A stretch of 64,000 nucleotides of DNA from SIG299 sp045531895 (GTDB taxonomy: Bacteria > Bacillota > Clostridia > Lachnospirales > Lachnospiraceae), in assembly GCA_045531895.1 (NCBI GenBank), contig JAZSEW010000070.1:27627-91626 (forward strand), read 5' to 3'. How positions within the stretch are numbered: position 1 is the stretch's first letter; each line of letters starts with the position of its first letter. This document shows, in pieces, positions 7,632-16,025 of this stretch. Made by a program: the position numbers and the translations under genes. The notes below the pieces were generated by a model that was not told the origin of the DNA, made no database searches, and worked only from the letters and a program-made list of their open reading frames with translations.

Positions 7632-8408
7632 CTACTCGCCTTGTCTCTCGATAACAATTTTCATCTTTGCCGCTCCAATTTCCACCCACACCGGACGGAA
7701 ACCTGCGTTCAGCGCAATATTCCAGGAGTGATAATTAGACACACTGGTACCATAGAATGGAATATCCCCCTGTTCTAAAATTTTATTTTTCAAAAGCGTT
7801 ACCAGATAGGTTCCCACACCCATGGAACGATATTCATGCATCACATCAATGCCAATCTGCTGCCATCCCGGCGCATCCTCCGAGCACCCTGCCATGCCCA
7901 TGATTTTGTCGCCATCATAAGCACACACCACGATGTTGTCCGGACGGTGCGGCAGGTACTCAGAACATATGGCATTCGGAAATCTCTCGTCTCCATAGAA
8001 CTGCTCGATTTCTTCTTTTTCGTAAAACCACTTTACCGGATAATTCTTCTTAGCCTCCACCTGCTCTGCCGATAAAAACATGTGATGGGTCTGGGTTAAG
8101 GTGTATCCAAAACGATTCAGTTCCTTCTCCAGAGGAAGAAGATTTGGAATTTCAAACAGCCAGTGCCCGGTGCGGTCTTTCATAAAATTCTTCAAAAACG
8201 GATGCATGCATTCATCCGCGGTAAGCACAGCATTTCCTCCGGTGGTGACCATGTGGAAGAAATACTTTTCCTGACTGTAGATACGACGGCCTTCTTGAAG
8301 TGCAGATACCGTCAGTATGTTTTCCTGTTTTGTAAAATCCTCAGGGGTACAGTTGAATTCTTTAGATAAAATGGTATATAGCTGTCCCCTATAAAAATCT
8401 TTCTTCAT
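7632..8408 (-). CDS. GNAT family N-acetyltransferase
   Basis: A 258-residue protein. The first half (to about residue 125) is not recognised; the second half is a GNAT fold with IVVCAYDGDKIMGMAGCSED, the acetyl-CoA loop EYRSMGVGTYLVTLLKN and NYHSWNIALNAGFRPVWVE. An AAGGAAAG ribosome site precedes ATG 8408. It begins a three-gene-like cluster of GNAT and small hypothetical genes on the minus strand. The substrate is unknown. Confidence 0.8.
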   Translation of the reverse strand: MKKDFYRGQLYTILSKEFNCTPEDFTKQENILTVSALQEGRRIYSQEKYFFHMVTTGGNAVLTADECMHPFLKNFMKDRTGHWLFEIPNLLPLEKELNRFGYTLTQTHHMFLSAEQVEAKKNYPVKWFYEKEEIEQFYGDERFPNAICSEYLPHRPDNIVVCAYDGDKIMGMAGCSEDAPGWQQIGIDVMHEYRSMGVGTYLVTLLKNKILEQGDIPFYGTSVSNYHSWNIALNAGFRPVWVEIGAAKMKIVIERQGE

Positions 8409-8429
8409 CGTTTCTTTCCTTTCTGCAAC

Positions 8430-8972
8430 TCACCACTCCACTTCCATCGCACACCGTTTTGCACCAGTCTTAATACTCTCTACCAGTGTTACCACCACAT
8501 CCTTTTGAAATACTTCCCGAAAGATTCCTTCTGCATTTCCTAAAGTACAATAACACCACGTACGGGACACACTTTCCGATATTCGTTTCACACAAGCACA
8601 GTAACACTCCGGATAGCAAAACAACAGCTTATGATCTGATATATATTCCAATGATGCAAAGGTTTCATTCTGATTAAAGGACTTGACAAAGTCTTCTATA
8701 CTTTCTGCTTTGTTCAAATACTTCAAGAGTTTCTTTGCAATGGATTTACCGTCATTACACCGACATTCTTTTCTTACCTTGATAATCTCCTGTTCCTCCA
8801 GATGTTCTTCCAGGAACAAACAAGCATGTTGTGCCCATTCAAACTTCTTTTCAATAGTCGCACTTTTAGACAGTGGATATTGATTTTCCAACTGTTGTGC
8901 CAGCTCAGAACCTATATTATTCTTTAAACTCTCCACCAGACGTAGAGAGTGTGCATTGTCATTCTTTGCCAC
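8430..8972 (-). CDS. Cysteine-rich hypothetical protein (possible DUF6144 family)
   Basis: About 180 residues, soluble. Cysteines cluster at KECRCNDGKS and CYPECYCACVK, and WCYCTLGNAEGIF follows, which suggests metal binding or a redox role. The last third, with GIFREVFQKDVVVTLVESI, resembles proteins annotated DUF6144; this is memory-based and weak. GTG 8972 is preferred because GGGAG lies seven bases before it; an ATG at 8996 overlaps the end of the upstream acetyltransferase and has a poorer ribosome site. Confidence 0.6.
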   Translation of the reverse strand: MAKNDNAHSLRLVESLKNNIGSELAQQLENQYPLSKSATIEKKFEWAQHACLFLEEHLEEQEIIKVRKECRCNDGKSIAKKLLKYLNKAESIEDFVKSFNQNETFASLEYISDHKLLFCYPECYCACVKRISESVSRTWCYCTLGNAEGIFREVFQKDVVVTLVESIKTGAKRCAMEVEW

Positions 8973-8985
8973 GATATATCTCCCT

Positions 8986-9771
8986 TCACAGCGCATAATT
9001 ATACGCCTTAAACCCTATCTTCTCATACAATTTTCCTGCCGACAAATTCGCCGCCCGCACAGTTATAATTTTTGCTCCAGCAGCAAAGGTTTCTTCCACC
9101 GTCCACTCACATACTGCCTGTGCAAAGCCTTTTCGTCGTGCTTCCGGCATCGTGGCCACAAACTCCAAAGATGCCACACCTTCATTGTTCATGATGCCGG
9201 CCACTGCCACCGGCATATCCCCATCGTAGGCAATATAGCAATTCAACAGTTCCTTTGCACAAAGCGAATAATGATATACCGGATGTATATCCGCAAAACC
9301 TCCTGCCAATACATCATTGTTGATTTTGCTCCAAACGGCAAACTCCTCGGCAGACGTCACCTTCGTAACTCTGGCATTCCACTTTTCTTTTTGCTTATCT
9401 GCTTTGCCCATTTTCTGCCATTCCTCTGCCGAAACTGCCATATATTTTTCATCTTCCTCTGCAAACATGGTCTGTCCATGCACCTTTTCTCTACCGAAAA
9501 CCATTTGGAACACATCATCGGACGCATCTAAATCCAGCCAGATTGGCATTTGAAGTTCTTTTATCTCCTCCACAAGCTTCTGCTGCTTTTCTTTTGAAAG
9601 ATTTTCTATTTTTATGTCATAAACAAAACAAATACCATGCTCGCCTTCTTTCGGCTTTATGTAACTGTAATACTCTTTTTCATAAGTTTCCATATGCTCT
9701 GCATGCGCAAACATGCGGATGTAATGCTTTGCACCATCATTAATGTGTTTTACAATCTCCTGCTCTGTCAT
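8986..9771 (-). CDS. GNAT family N-acetyltransferase
   Basis: About 261 residues. The C-terminal GNAT domain (from about 150) shows NCYIAYDGDMPVAVAGIMNN, the acetyl-CoA loop PEARRKGFAQAVCEW and AGKLYEKIGFKAYNYAL. The N-terminal half is a separate, unrecognised domain. ATG 9771 is chosen over GTG 9780 because AGGTG lies about six bases upstream. The end overlaps or abuts the following cysteine-rich gene, so the two are probably co-translated. Confidence 0.8.
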   Translation of the reverse strand: MTEQEIVKHINDGAKHYIRMFAHAEHMETYEKEYYSYIKPKEGEHGICFVYDIKIENLSKEKQQKLVEEIKELQMPIWLDLDASDDVFQMVFGREKVHGQTMFAEEDEKYMAVSAEEWQKMGKADKQKEKWNARVTKVTSAEEFAVWSKINNDVLAGGFADIHPVYHYSLCAKELLNCYIAYDGDMPVAVAGIMNNEGVASLEFVATMPEARRKGFAQAVCEWTVEETFAAGAKIITVRAANLSAGKLYEKIGFKAYNYAL

Positions 9772-9805
9772 TTCTATCACCTAATTTCTCATACTCCTAT
9801 AAAAT

Positions 9806-10158
9806 TCACCTGCATTTTTCTAAAAGCAGCTTCTTTGCATCTTCCAAATGTTCCTCACATATAACGCGATAATTTATCCAGCCTCCTTCACCACATGGAT
9901 ATTTGTTATCAATAAATTCCTGCGTATATTTTGTAAGCTGGTTATAAAGCACTTCATACTGTTTGTTCGTCATCCGCATCATAACTGTAAATGCCCCAGC
10001 CATAATGATTTCCATAGGAAACACTACGGTTTGTAGTGTTCCAAAATTTGATGTCAGCCACTCATTTAAGCGAGTAAACCGTCTGCATTTTCTCCACAGT
10101 ATGCAGTCATTTCTTCTATGGTTGGCTTCTCCTGTTTATTTAGCATTCGTTCATACAT
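9806..10158 (-). pseudogene. Decayed DUF3788-like gene
   Basis: From the ATG at 10158 the frame reads MYERMLNKQEKPTIEEMTAY, typical of a DUF3788 N-terminus, but stops early. The continuation is found in other frames: RLNEWLTSNFGTLQTVVFP, then GNHYGWGIYSYDADDEQTV after another shift, and finally the C-terminal YPCGEGGWINYRVICEEHL with EDAKKLLLEK. At least two frameshifts and an internal deletion are needed, since a normal protein would be about 135 residues. A 72-residue open frame (to 10024) is only the tail with an accidental start. Confidence 0.6.
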
Positions 10159-10167
10159 TTTTACTAT

Positions 10168-10593
10168 CTACCTCTTTTTCCCCAGTTCCACCAGTTTCAA
10201 ATAATGCTCTATCTCCTCTTGTACCGGGTGCAGCCGAAATGGTGCGCCACAGCAGCCCCTATCCGATTGCCGAAGCATCTCAAGAATATGCTCCGGACAC
10301 TCCTTCAAATACTCCATGCACTTTTCTGCATTGCGGATTCGAAGTTCTAAGAGCAGTTCCCCTTCCATTGAAACCACGCATATTCATAAGGAGCTTTCCC
10401 TCTACTATAACGCAAGGAGGGACCTTCATTTGCATCTCCTTTACTAACATCAAAACCCTCCTTCCGCAAGATAACATCCAGCATCTTAGCCACTGTCCTA
10501 TCTGCTTTCGTATGCATTTTATCCGCTACATAAGCACATCCTTCTGCCAAAGAACAGTTTTCCGCTCCTTTCACAGTGATACCGACTTGCCTG
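10168..10593 (-). pseudogene. Broken hypothetical gene
   Basis: Two overlapping minus frames read like parts of one protein: GAENCSLAEGCAYVADKM through EYAWFQWKG (ends 10347) and, one frame over, LLLELRIRNAEKCMEYLKEC through YLKLVELGKKR (10168-10377). Neither has a convincing ribosome site for its first codon, and the first runs into the Fpg-like gene. A frameshift near 10370 would join them. No family was recognised. It lies next to another decayed gene. Confidence 0.4.
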
Positions 10594-11418
10594 TTACCTC
10601 TTCTGGCAATGCTCGCAAAAATACACCGTGCCGCCCATATATGCCGCCTTATGAACTTCATAACCACACCGTATACACGGCTGATGCAGCGAATTTTTAC
10701 TCAGCTGTGAAATATAACCGCCCTTCTCACCAAACAATGTCTTCTCCGTATCCCGGCCACCTTTATCGCACATTTCCTTTAAGATTTTTCGCACCGACTG
10801 ATACAGAGCCTGAAAATCCTCCTCCGTTGCAAAAGCCATATCATACCGCGGGTCAATCCCGGCATTCCATAAAATGTCCTGTAAGACACCATTTCCTAAA
10901 CCGGGTATCCGCTGTTCCGTGGCAAGAAACGCTTTTGCTGAAAGCTTTTTCCCACCCGCAGGGTAAAGACTTTTGAAATACTCATAAGTAAACTCCCCGG
11001 TCAGCGGATTTGGCTTTGTGGAAGAGGAAATATAGTATCCATGATTGCATGTATTCTTCGGGTACACCATAATAATACCGTACATCTGCACCGATACAAA
11101 CAGTGCCGTGTCATCATCAAAGTAAATTGCCAGCTGGTGATTCTTCGGAAACTTCTTTTTGTCTTCATAATACTTTGGATAAGCACCGTCAGAAAGCAAC
11201 AGCATACTGTCCTCTGTATCAATTTCCAGGATGCCACCCTGATGCCTGGCATCCTCTATGGTCTGTCCTTCCAAGTGGTCCTCCACACTTCCCTGTTCGC
11301 TGGTGACCCAGGCAAATTTGTGGGGCGTATGTAAAAGCTCCACATAACTGATGATTTTTCCTCGCAATGTTTCCCTTATTTGTTTTGCAATGATATAACT
11401 TTCCGGTAACTCTAACAT
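10594..11418 (-). CDS. Fpg/Nei-family protein without catalytic N-terminal proline
   Basis: A 274-residue relative of formamidopyrimidine-DNA glycosylase/endonuclease VIII, which excise damaged bases. The N-terminus is MLELPESYIIAKQI; normal family members begin MPELPE or MPEGPE and use Pro after Met removal as nucleophile, so Leu replaces it while Glu3 is kept. RIPGLGNGVLQDILWNAGIDP matches the helix-two-turn-helix, and a zinc finger CIRCG...CEHC ends the protein. Lack of the proline suggests altered or absent lyase chemistry, or a binding role. Confidence 0.85.
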   Translation of the reverse strand: MLELPESYIIAKQIRETLRGKIISYVELLHTPHKFAWVTSEQGSVEDHLEGQTIEDARHQGGILEIDTEDSMLLLSDGAYPKYYEDKKKFPKNHQLAIYFDDDTALFVSVQMYGIIMVYPKNTCNHGYYISSSTKPNPLTGEFTYEYFKSLYPAGGKKLSAKAFLATEQRIPGLGNGVLQDILWNAGIDPRYDMAFATEEDFQALYQSVRKILKEMCDKGGRDTEKTLFGEKGGYISQLSKNSLHQPCIRCGYEVHKAAYMGGTVYFCEHCQKR

Positions 11419-11440
11419 ACGCCACTCCTTTGTTTTCTTT

Positions 11441-11728
11441 TTACTTCTTCCAACGCTCCAAGGTCGGCAGAAACTGTCTCAACTGCTCCTTTGCTTCCTC
11501 TAAAGTCTTGCAGCGTCCATCCTGTACTTCAATAGGTGCGCAGATGTCAATCATTTCTTCTAATGTGCATTCGCCAAGAATGCCATCCTTAAAGCAATAG
11601 CAACACCACTTGTCATTTTTTGTACCATCCGCATTCTTTGCAAAATGCTCCTCCAAAAGTAGCGGCATACCGCAGCTTTGGCAGATTTTTACCTTGGACC
11701 AGTCAATGTTTTGTGTGTTTGTGTTCAT
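11441..11728 (-). CDS. Putative zinc-ribbon protein
   Basis: A 95-residue protein with CQSCGMPL at residues about 15-22 and WCCYCFKDG about 25 residues later, a four-cysteine zinc ribbon, followed by a helical tail ECTLEEMIDICAPI. Proteins of this type (zinc ribbon annotated for AraC/YafY neighbours) are often next to WYL regulators. ATG 11728 follows GGAGGAATATGAG. It is divergent in sequence from, but codirectional with, the WYL regulator, and its promoter region holds repeated TGTCAG elements. Confidence 0.75.
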   Translation of the reverse strand: MNTNTQNIDWSKVKICQSCGMPLLLEEHFAKNADGTKNDKWCCYCFKDGILGECTLEEMIDICAPIEVQDGRCKTLEEAKEQLRQFLPTLERWKK

Positions 11729-11792
11729 CTCATATTCCTCCGCTAATATAGTTTTCATAACATGCACCCATATATCATGCTGTGCTTGTTAT

Positions 11793-11825
11793 CTGACACC
11801 ATCTTACCAGACGAAACCTGACACC
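11793..11825 (-). promoter_or_regulatory. Direct repeats, candidate operator/promoter of the zinc-ribbon gene
   Basis: Two copies of GGTGTCAG (minus strand, 11793-11800 and 11818-11825) are 25 bp apart; TGACA/TGTCA dyads overlap them. An extended -10 (TGGTAAGAT) lies between the copies. The neighbouring WYL regulator is the natural candidate to bind. Confidence 0.45.
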
Positions 11826-11867
11826 TGTTTGTCATATTCAAAAACTATTTCATACGTTCCGAAACAA

Positions 11868-12776
11868 TTATTCCTGCTCATAGTTTTCCAACATTTGTTT
11901 GATGCGGTTCTGCACCTCCACCCGGATAAACTCCGGTTCCAACACCTTAGCCGACGGACCAAACCAGAGAATCAGACTATACACCCACTCGTCCAGCGGA
12001 TAGGCACAATGTGCCAGAAAATTTCCGTCCGGCAGCTGCTCCAGTTCCGATTCATCAAAACGGTCGTAAATTCGGTACGACTCCTTTTTATCAATCCAGA
12101 TGGTAAGCGGTGTTACCGGAAACTCCTGTCCCGAAGACTCTGTCTCAACTATTTGTTGCACCGGCTCTGTCTTCGGTGCAAAAGTCGTCTCCTGCACGCT
12201 TAACCGCTGCATCCGAAACAGTTTAAACGTTCTGAAATCCTTTCGTTCCCTGCAATAAGCCCGCAAATACCAGGTATATTCCTTAAACTGCAGTTGAACC
12301 GGTTCCACCACACGATGACTCATTGGTCGGTTCTGTCCATAATAATCAAACTCCACCACATGGTGAGTTAAAATTGCCCGCTTAATATCCTCATACATCT
12401 GCTTTCTGAGTCCGCTCCAGTCAGATAAATCAATATGTACCCATGGTACCGGCTCCGCCTGAAAGAAATCGCCCAGCTTTTGAAGCGTTTCTTTTTCACC
12501 TATCACTTCTGTTTCATTGAGTCCTACCAGGGCAGCCAGAATCTCCTGCTGCTCTTCTTTTGTTATCAGCATTTTATTTAGAACAAATTCTTCCGTCAGA
12601 CTGATACCGCCATTCTTTCCTTTTTTACAGTACACCGGAATTCCGGCAATACTCAACGCTTCAATGTCGCGGTAAATAGTGCGGGTGGATACTTCAAACC
12701 GTGCTGCCAGTTCTCCGGCAGTTACGGTTCCCTTGTTCATCAATATGTAAATAATACTTATCAATCGTTCCAGCAT
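11868..12776 (-). CDS. YafY-type WYL-domain transcription regulator
   Basis: A 302-residue regulator. Residues 1-55 form a winged helix-turn-helix (TAGELAARFEVSTRTIYRDIE); the centre has the WYL signature in EYTWYLRAYCRERKDF, and the C-terminal part is the WCX extension. WYL domains bind ligands, often nucleic-acid derived; the ligand here is unknown. ATAAGGAG precedes ATG 12776. It may act on the GGTGTCAG repeats in front of the zinc-ribbon gene immediately downstream. Confidence 0.9.
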   Translation of the reverse strand: MLERLISIIYILMNKGTVTAGELAARFEVSTRTIYRDIEALSIAGIPVYCKKGKNGGISLTEEFVLNKMLITKEEQQEILAALVGLNETEVIGEKETLQKLGDFFQAEPVPWVHIDLSDWSGLRKQMYEDIKRAILTHHVVEFDYYGQNRPMSHRVVEPVQLQFKEYTWYLRAYCRERKDFRTFKLFRMQRLSVQETTFAPKTEPVQQIVETESSGQEFPVTPLTIWIDKKESYRIYDRFDESELEQLPDGNFLAHCAYPLDEWVYSLILWFGPSAKVLEPEFIRVEVQNRIKQMLENYEQE

Positions 12777-12904
12777 AAAGTGTTCTCCTTATATCCTCAT
12801 CATATATTTTTTGCACAAATCCGGTTTCCTTTCACCATAATTATATTCTATTAGCGTAAATATGACAAGAGGACGTCATATTTCAGACGTCCCCTGTAAA
12901 AACA

Positions 12905-13464
12905 CTATTTTCTTATATCCTTCAACACTTCGTTATCAATTTCGAACTCTAATGCTCCCATATACATTGGGGCCACATCACCCTCATCAAAGCAGATTAC
13001 TATATTTCCGTTTGCATTCACATAGAATGAAACATCCTTGCTAATCTGTTTGAAATTCCAGTCCTCTACGGCAAAATCCAGCCAATAAGACTTATTTTCA
13101 TCCTCTGCCATCTGTTTCTTCATCTGTGCCTTAATGTTTTCACTGATTGGAGTAATATAATCTGCACCCTCCACAAACAGTTCTTCCAGCTTCAACTGCT
13201 TGCCGGTAGATAAATCAATGGTATAGTAATAATTCCATTGATAACCGCTGCCGGCTGCCCGGAAACAGAATAGCTTCACCGTGAAATACTCCTCTGTGGT
13301 TGCCAGAATTTCACTTTCTACAATTGTTTCCAAATATCCTCTGCATCAGACTCACTATGTACATAGCTGTACGCCAACCGATAATACGAATTATACTTTT
13401 TTAAAATAGTCTCTTCGACTAACTGTTCTTTTTTCTTTTCTTCTTTCCCCGGGAAAAAATTCAA
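12905..13464 (-). pseudogene. Collapsed ECF sigma factor / RsiV-like anti-sigma pair
   Basis: After a strong AAGGAGG site, TTG 13464 starts 48 codons that read like the N-terminus of an ECF sigma factor (VEETILKKYNSYYRLAYSYV, HSESDAEDI), ending at TAG 13318-13320. Within the same stretch, in another frame, begins the C-terminal DUF3298 domain of an RsiV-like anti-sigma protein: YYTIDLSTGKQLKLEELF, YWLDFAVEDWNFKQISKD, VSFYVNANGNIVICFDEG (to 12905). Most of sigma and the membrane half of the anti-sigma are gone, so one deletion near 13335 seems to have fused the remnants. The 142-residue tail frame has no signal or membrane segment. Confidence 0.65.
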
Positions 13465-13552
13465 GGCTCTTCACCTCCTTTTCCTTTTTCTAAAGATTAG
13501 ACCTCATATCAAAACTAAAAGTTTCATTCATAATAAATTATTTTTATAACAC

Positions 13553-13604
13553 AAAAAAGGATTTTTGCAAAGCCTCATTTCCGGGCAGTTACAAAAATCC
13601 TTTT
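13553..13604 (-). terminator. Terminator downstream of plsC
   Basis: AAAAGGATTTTTG pairs with CAAAAATCCTTTTTT on the minus strand around a 24-base loop; the U-run faces away from plsC. Confidence 0.75.
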
Positions 13605-13643
13605 CCTAACTCAACTTATTTCACTTACATTCTTCTAAAGCAC

Positions 13644-14360
13644 TTATTTTCCTTCGTTTGCCTTTACACAGGCTTCAATTCTGTCATGTACCATCTGCGC
13701 CAGCTCCGGTGTCTTCATATCCTTATATTCTTCATAAGGAATCGGATCCAGATAATGAATCTGCATGCTTACCGGCTTGCATCCTTTCTGGTCAAATACC
13801 TTGTAGCAGTCAATTAAGGCTACCGGCACAATCGGGCACTTTGCCTTAGTGGCAATTTTAAAACTACCTGCATGAAATTCTCTCATCTGGTTGCCATTTT
13901 TACTTCTGGTACCTTCCGGGAAAATAATATAATTTCGTCCCTTCTCCACTTCTTTTGCTGTTGCAGTAATCACTTCCATGGACTGTCGGACATCCTCTCT
14001 GTCCATCCAGAAAGATTTGGTGCTGGCAATGACCTGTTTTAAAAAAGGAATATCCTTTAATTCTTTTTTCAGTACCGCCGCTAACGGCTGTTCACAGGTT
14101 GCCGGAATTGCCAGAATATCAAACATTCCCTGATGATTGGAATAAATCATAAATCCATTATCCTTCGGAATATTTTCTTCTCCATGAACAATCAGGTCAA
14201 TGTTACCGGACTTTACTGCCAATTTAAAGATATACTGAATATGCTGATATTTCTCCATCTCTGTATACTTTTCCGGATGCTTCGCATGCCGGCACAGCTT
14301 TAAAAATGCTCCCGGTACTCTCCAAAAATTACGCAGACACATTAATACAATTCGATTCAT
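13644..14360 (-). CDS. plsC: 1-acyl-sn-glycerol-3-phosphate acyltransferase
   Basis: The enzyme adds the second acyl chain to lysophosphatidic acid to make phosphatidic acid at the inner membrane face. Visible are the catalytic HX4D block SNHQGMFDILAI, FWMDREDVRQS, and the glycerol-phosphate-binding IIFPEGTRSKNG, then CPIVPVALI. At 238 residues it has the usual length. TAGGAG precedes ATG 14360. It lies 57 bases after the degV gene and is followed by a terminator. Confidence 0.92.
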   Translation of the reverse strand: MNRIVLMCLRNFWRVPGAFLKLCRHAKHPEKYTEMEKYQHIQYIFKLAVKSGNIDLIVHGEENIPKDNGFMIYSNHQGMFDILAIPATCEQPLAAVLKKELKDIPFLKQVIASTKSFWMDREDVRQSMEVITATAKEVEKGRNYIIFPEGTRSKNGNQMREFHAGSFKIATKAKCPIVPVALIDCYKVFDQKGCKPVSMQIHYLDPIPYEEYKDMKTPELAQMVHDRIEACVKANEGK

Positions 14361-14417
14361 ATAATTTGCTCCTATAATTTTACTCTTACCGTATAGATTA
14401 TTCTCTTATTTCACTAT

Positions 14418-15293
14418 TTATCTTTTGGGTTTGCAGGAACAACCGATTCCCAATGCTCCGTCGCCGGTATGGCAGGAAATTCCCATGGACAGATAATCAC
14501 ACATAACTTCAAAGCCCGGAAAATGTGCCTTAATTTCCTCCACCCATTCCTTTGTGGTTTCTTCATCCGCACTGGAAGCCGCCATCAAATAAAATTCCCC
14601 ACGCTCAATAGCCTCTTTATAGGTAGTTTCCATTTTCTGCTTCATGGTTTCTAACATTTCATTTTTTGCTTTACGCATGCCCCTGCATTTTTTATATGTG
14701 TCCAGTACTCCTACGCCAAGACGCAGTACCGGCTTAATATTCAGTAATGTTCCAAGAGCCGCCGTAGTTGCAGTAATGCGGCCACCCTTCCTCAAAAATT
14801 CCAGAGTTTCCACCGCGATATAGATGGTCATATTCTCTTTATCATCCTCCAGAATTTTCTTTATTTCTGCCGCTGAATAACCTTCTTCCATCAATTCCAT
14901 GGCATCAAAAATAGAGCGGTGCAGTGGTGTGGCAATTCTGCCGTTATCAACCACAAAAACTTTTCCTTTAAATTCCTCTTCTTCTGCCAGCATCATGGCT
15001 GTGTGACAGGAACCGGATAAGCCACTGCTCATAGGGATATAAACAAGAGTTTCATATTCTTTCAATCCATCTCTCCAAAGTCCCATAACCGCCTCTGGAG
15101 ATGGTTGGGAAGTGGACACATTTTCTCCTGCATTCAGACGTCTGAAAAATTCTTCTCTTGTAATAGAAACTTCTTCATAATAACATTCTTCACCAAAATA
15201 GAAAGGCATAGGAAGCACTCTGATTCCAAGTTCTTTTGCCTGTTCAGGTGCAATTCCACAATGACTGTCCGTTGCAATACCAATTGGTTTCAT
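14418..15293 (-). CDS. DegV family fatty-acid-binding protein
   Basis: A 291-residue protein of the DegV/FakB type, which binds a fatty acid and presents it for phosphorylation by FakA. Seen: IGIATDSHCGIAPEQAKELG at the start, the SGLSGS loop (YIPMSSGLSGSCHTA), and ETLEFLRKGGRI. The C-terminus CHTGDGALGIGCSCK is cysteine-rich. It sits before plsC, which uses acyl-phosphate or acyl-ACP chemistry downstream of FakAB, so a joint role in phospholipid synthesis is plausible. No fakA is in the window. Confidence 0.88.
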   Translation of the reverse strand: MKPIGIATDSHCGIAPEQAKELGIRVLPMPFYFGEECYYEEVSITREEFFRRLNAGENVSTSQPSPEAVMGLWRDGLKEYETLVYIPMSSGLSGSCHTAMMLAEEEEFKGKVFVVDNGRIATPLHRSIFDAMELMEEGYSAAEIKKILEDDKENMTIYIAVETLEFLRKGGRITATTAALGTLLNIKPVLRLGVGVLDTYKKCRGMRKAKNEMLETMKQKMETTYKEAIERGEFYLMAASSADEETTKEWVEEIKAHFPGFEVMCDYLSMGISCHTGDGALGIGCSCKPKR

Positions 15294-15442
15294 ATTCTTT
15301 CCTCGCTTAACAAACTACGGATTACATTTCGTATTTATTATAGTATAGGTTGCCCATGTTTGCAAATTATTTTCGAGATGTTTCTAAAATGTTAATTTTT
15401 TGCTCACAAAGCTTAAACTGTACCCACGGATGTGAACAATAC

Positions 15443-15479
15443 AAGAAAAACCGCTCCACAAAAATGGAACGGCCTTTTC
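15443..15479 (-). terminator. Terminator downstream of mscL
   Basis: CCGTTCCA pairs with TGGAGCGG around a short loop and is followed by TTTTTC on the minus strand. Confidence 0.8.
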
Positions 15480-15494
15480 TCTTGATAAAAAAAG

Positions 15495-15950
15495 TTATTC
15501 TTTGATTTCAGAAGTACAATGTGGACATCTGGTAGCTTCAATGCTGATTTCAGACTTACAGAACGGACATACCTTTGTAGTAGGTGCCTTTGGTGCTTCC
15601 GGTTCCTGATTCTTTGTGCGAAGCTTATTCACCCAACGAACAAACAGGAACACAATAAAAGCCATAATTAAGAAATCAAGTAAACCGGCCAGGAAAGAAC
15701 CATACTTAAAGCATGCTGCGCCTGCTTCTTCTGCTGCTGCCAGAGATTCATATGTATTACCGTCCAGCGCAATATAAAGCTTAGCAAAGTCAATCTTTCC
15801 GGTGAAAATACCAAGCAACGGCATAATCAAATCATTCACTAACGAAGATACGATTTTGTTGAAAGAAGTACCGATAATCATACCTACTGCCAGGTCAATC
15901 ATATTGCCCTTAATAGCAAACTGCTTAAATTCACTCATCATTTTTTTCAT
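15495..15950 (-). CDS. mscL: Large-conductance mechanosensitive channel with C-terminal zinc ribbon
   Basis: MscL opens under membrane tension to release solutes on osmotic downshock. The N-terminal amphipathic helix and first membrane helix (FKQFAIKGNMIDLAVGMIIG) and the second membrane helix (FLAGLLDFLIMAFIVFLFVRW) are clear. After the usual end, about 35 extra residues carry CPFCKSEISIEATRCPHC, a zinc ribbon in the cytoplasm. The total is 151 residues versus about 130 for the simple form. ATG 15950 has AGGAG eight bases upstream; the longer frame to 16016 lacks such support. Confidence 0.93.
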   Translation of the reverse strand: MKKMMSEFKQFAIKGNMIDLAVGMIIGTSFNKIVSSLVNDLIMPLLGIFTGKIDFAKLYIALDGNTYESLAAAEEAGAACFKYGSFLAGLLDFLIMAFIVFLFVRWVNKLRTKNQEPEAPKAPTTKVCPFCKSEISIEATRCPHCTSEIKE

Positions 15951-16025
15951 AGTGAGCTCTCCTTTGAACATTTTTGTTGGAAAGATTATAGCACGTTTTT
16001 GCTTTTCCTTCAACAATTTTCGACA

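Noticed and set aside
9963..10976. Plus-strand open frame of 337 codons
   Set aside because: Composition is unlike a protein (Pro/Ser/His-rich), it runs antisense to several minus-strand genes or remnants, and has no ribosome site.
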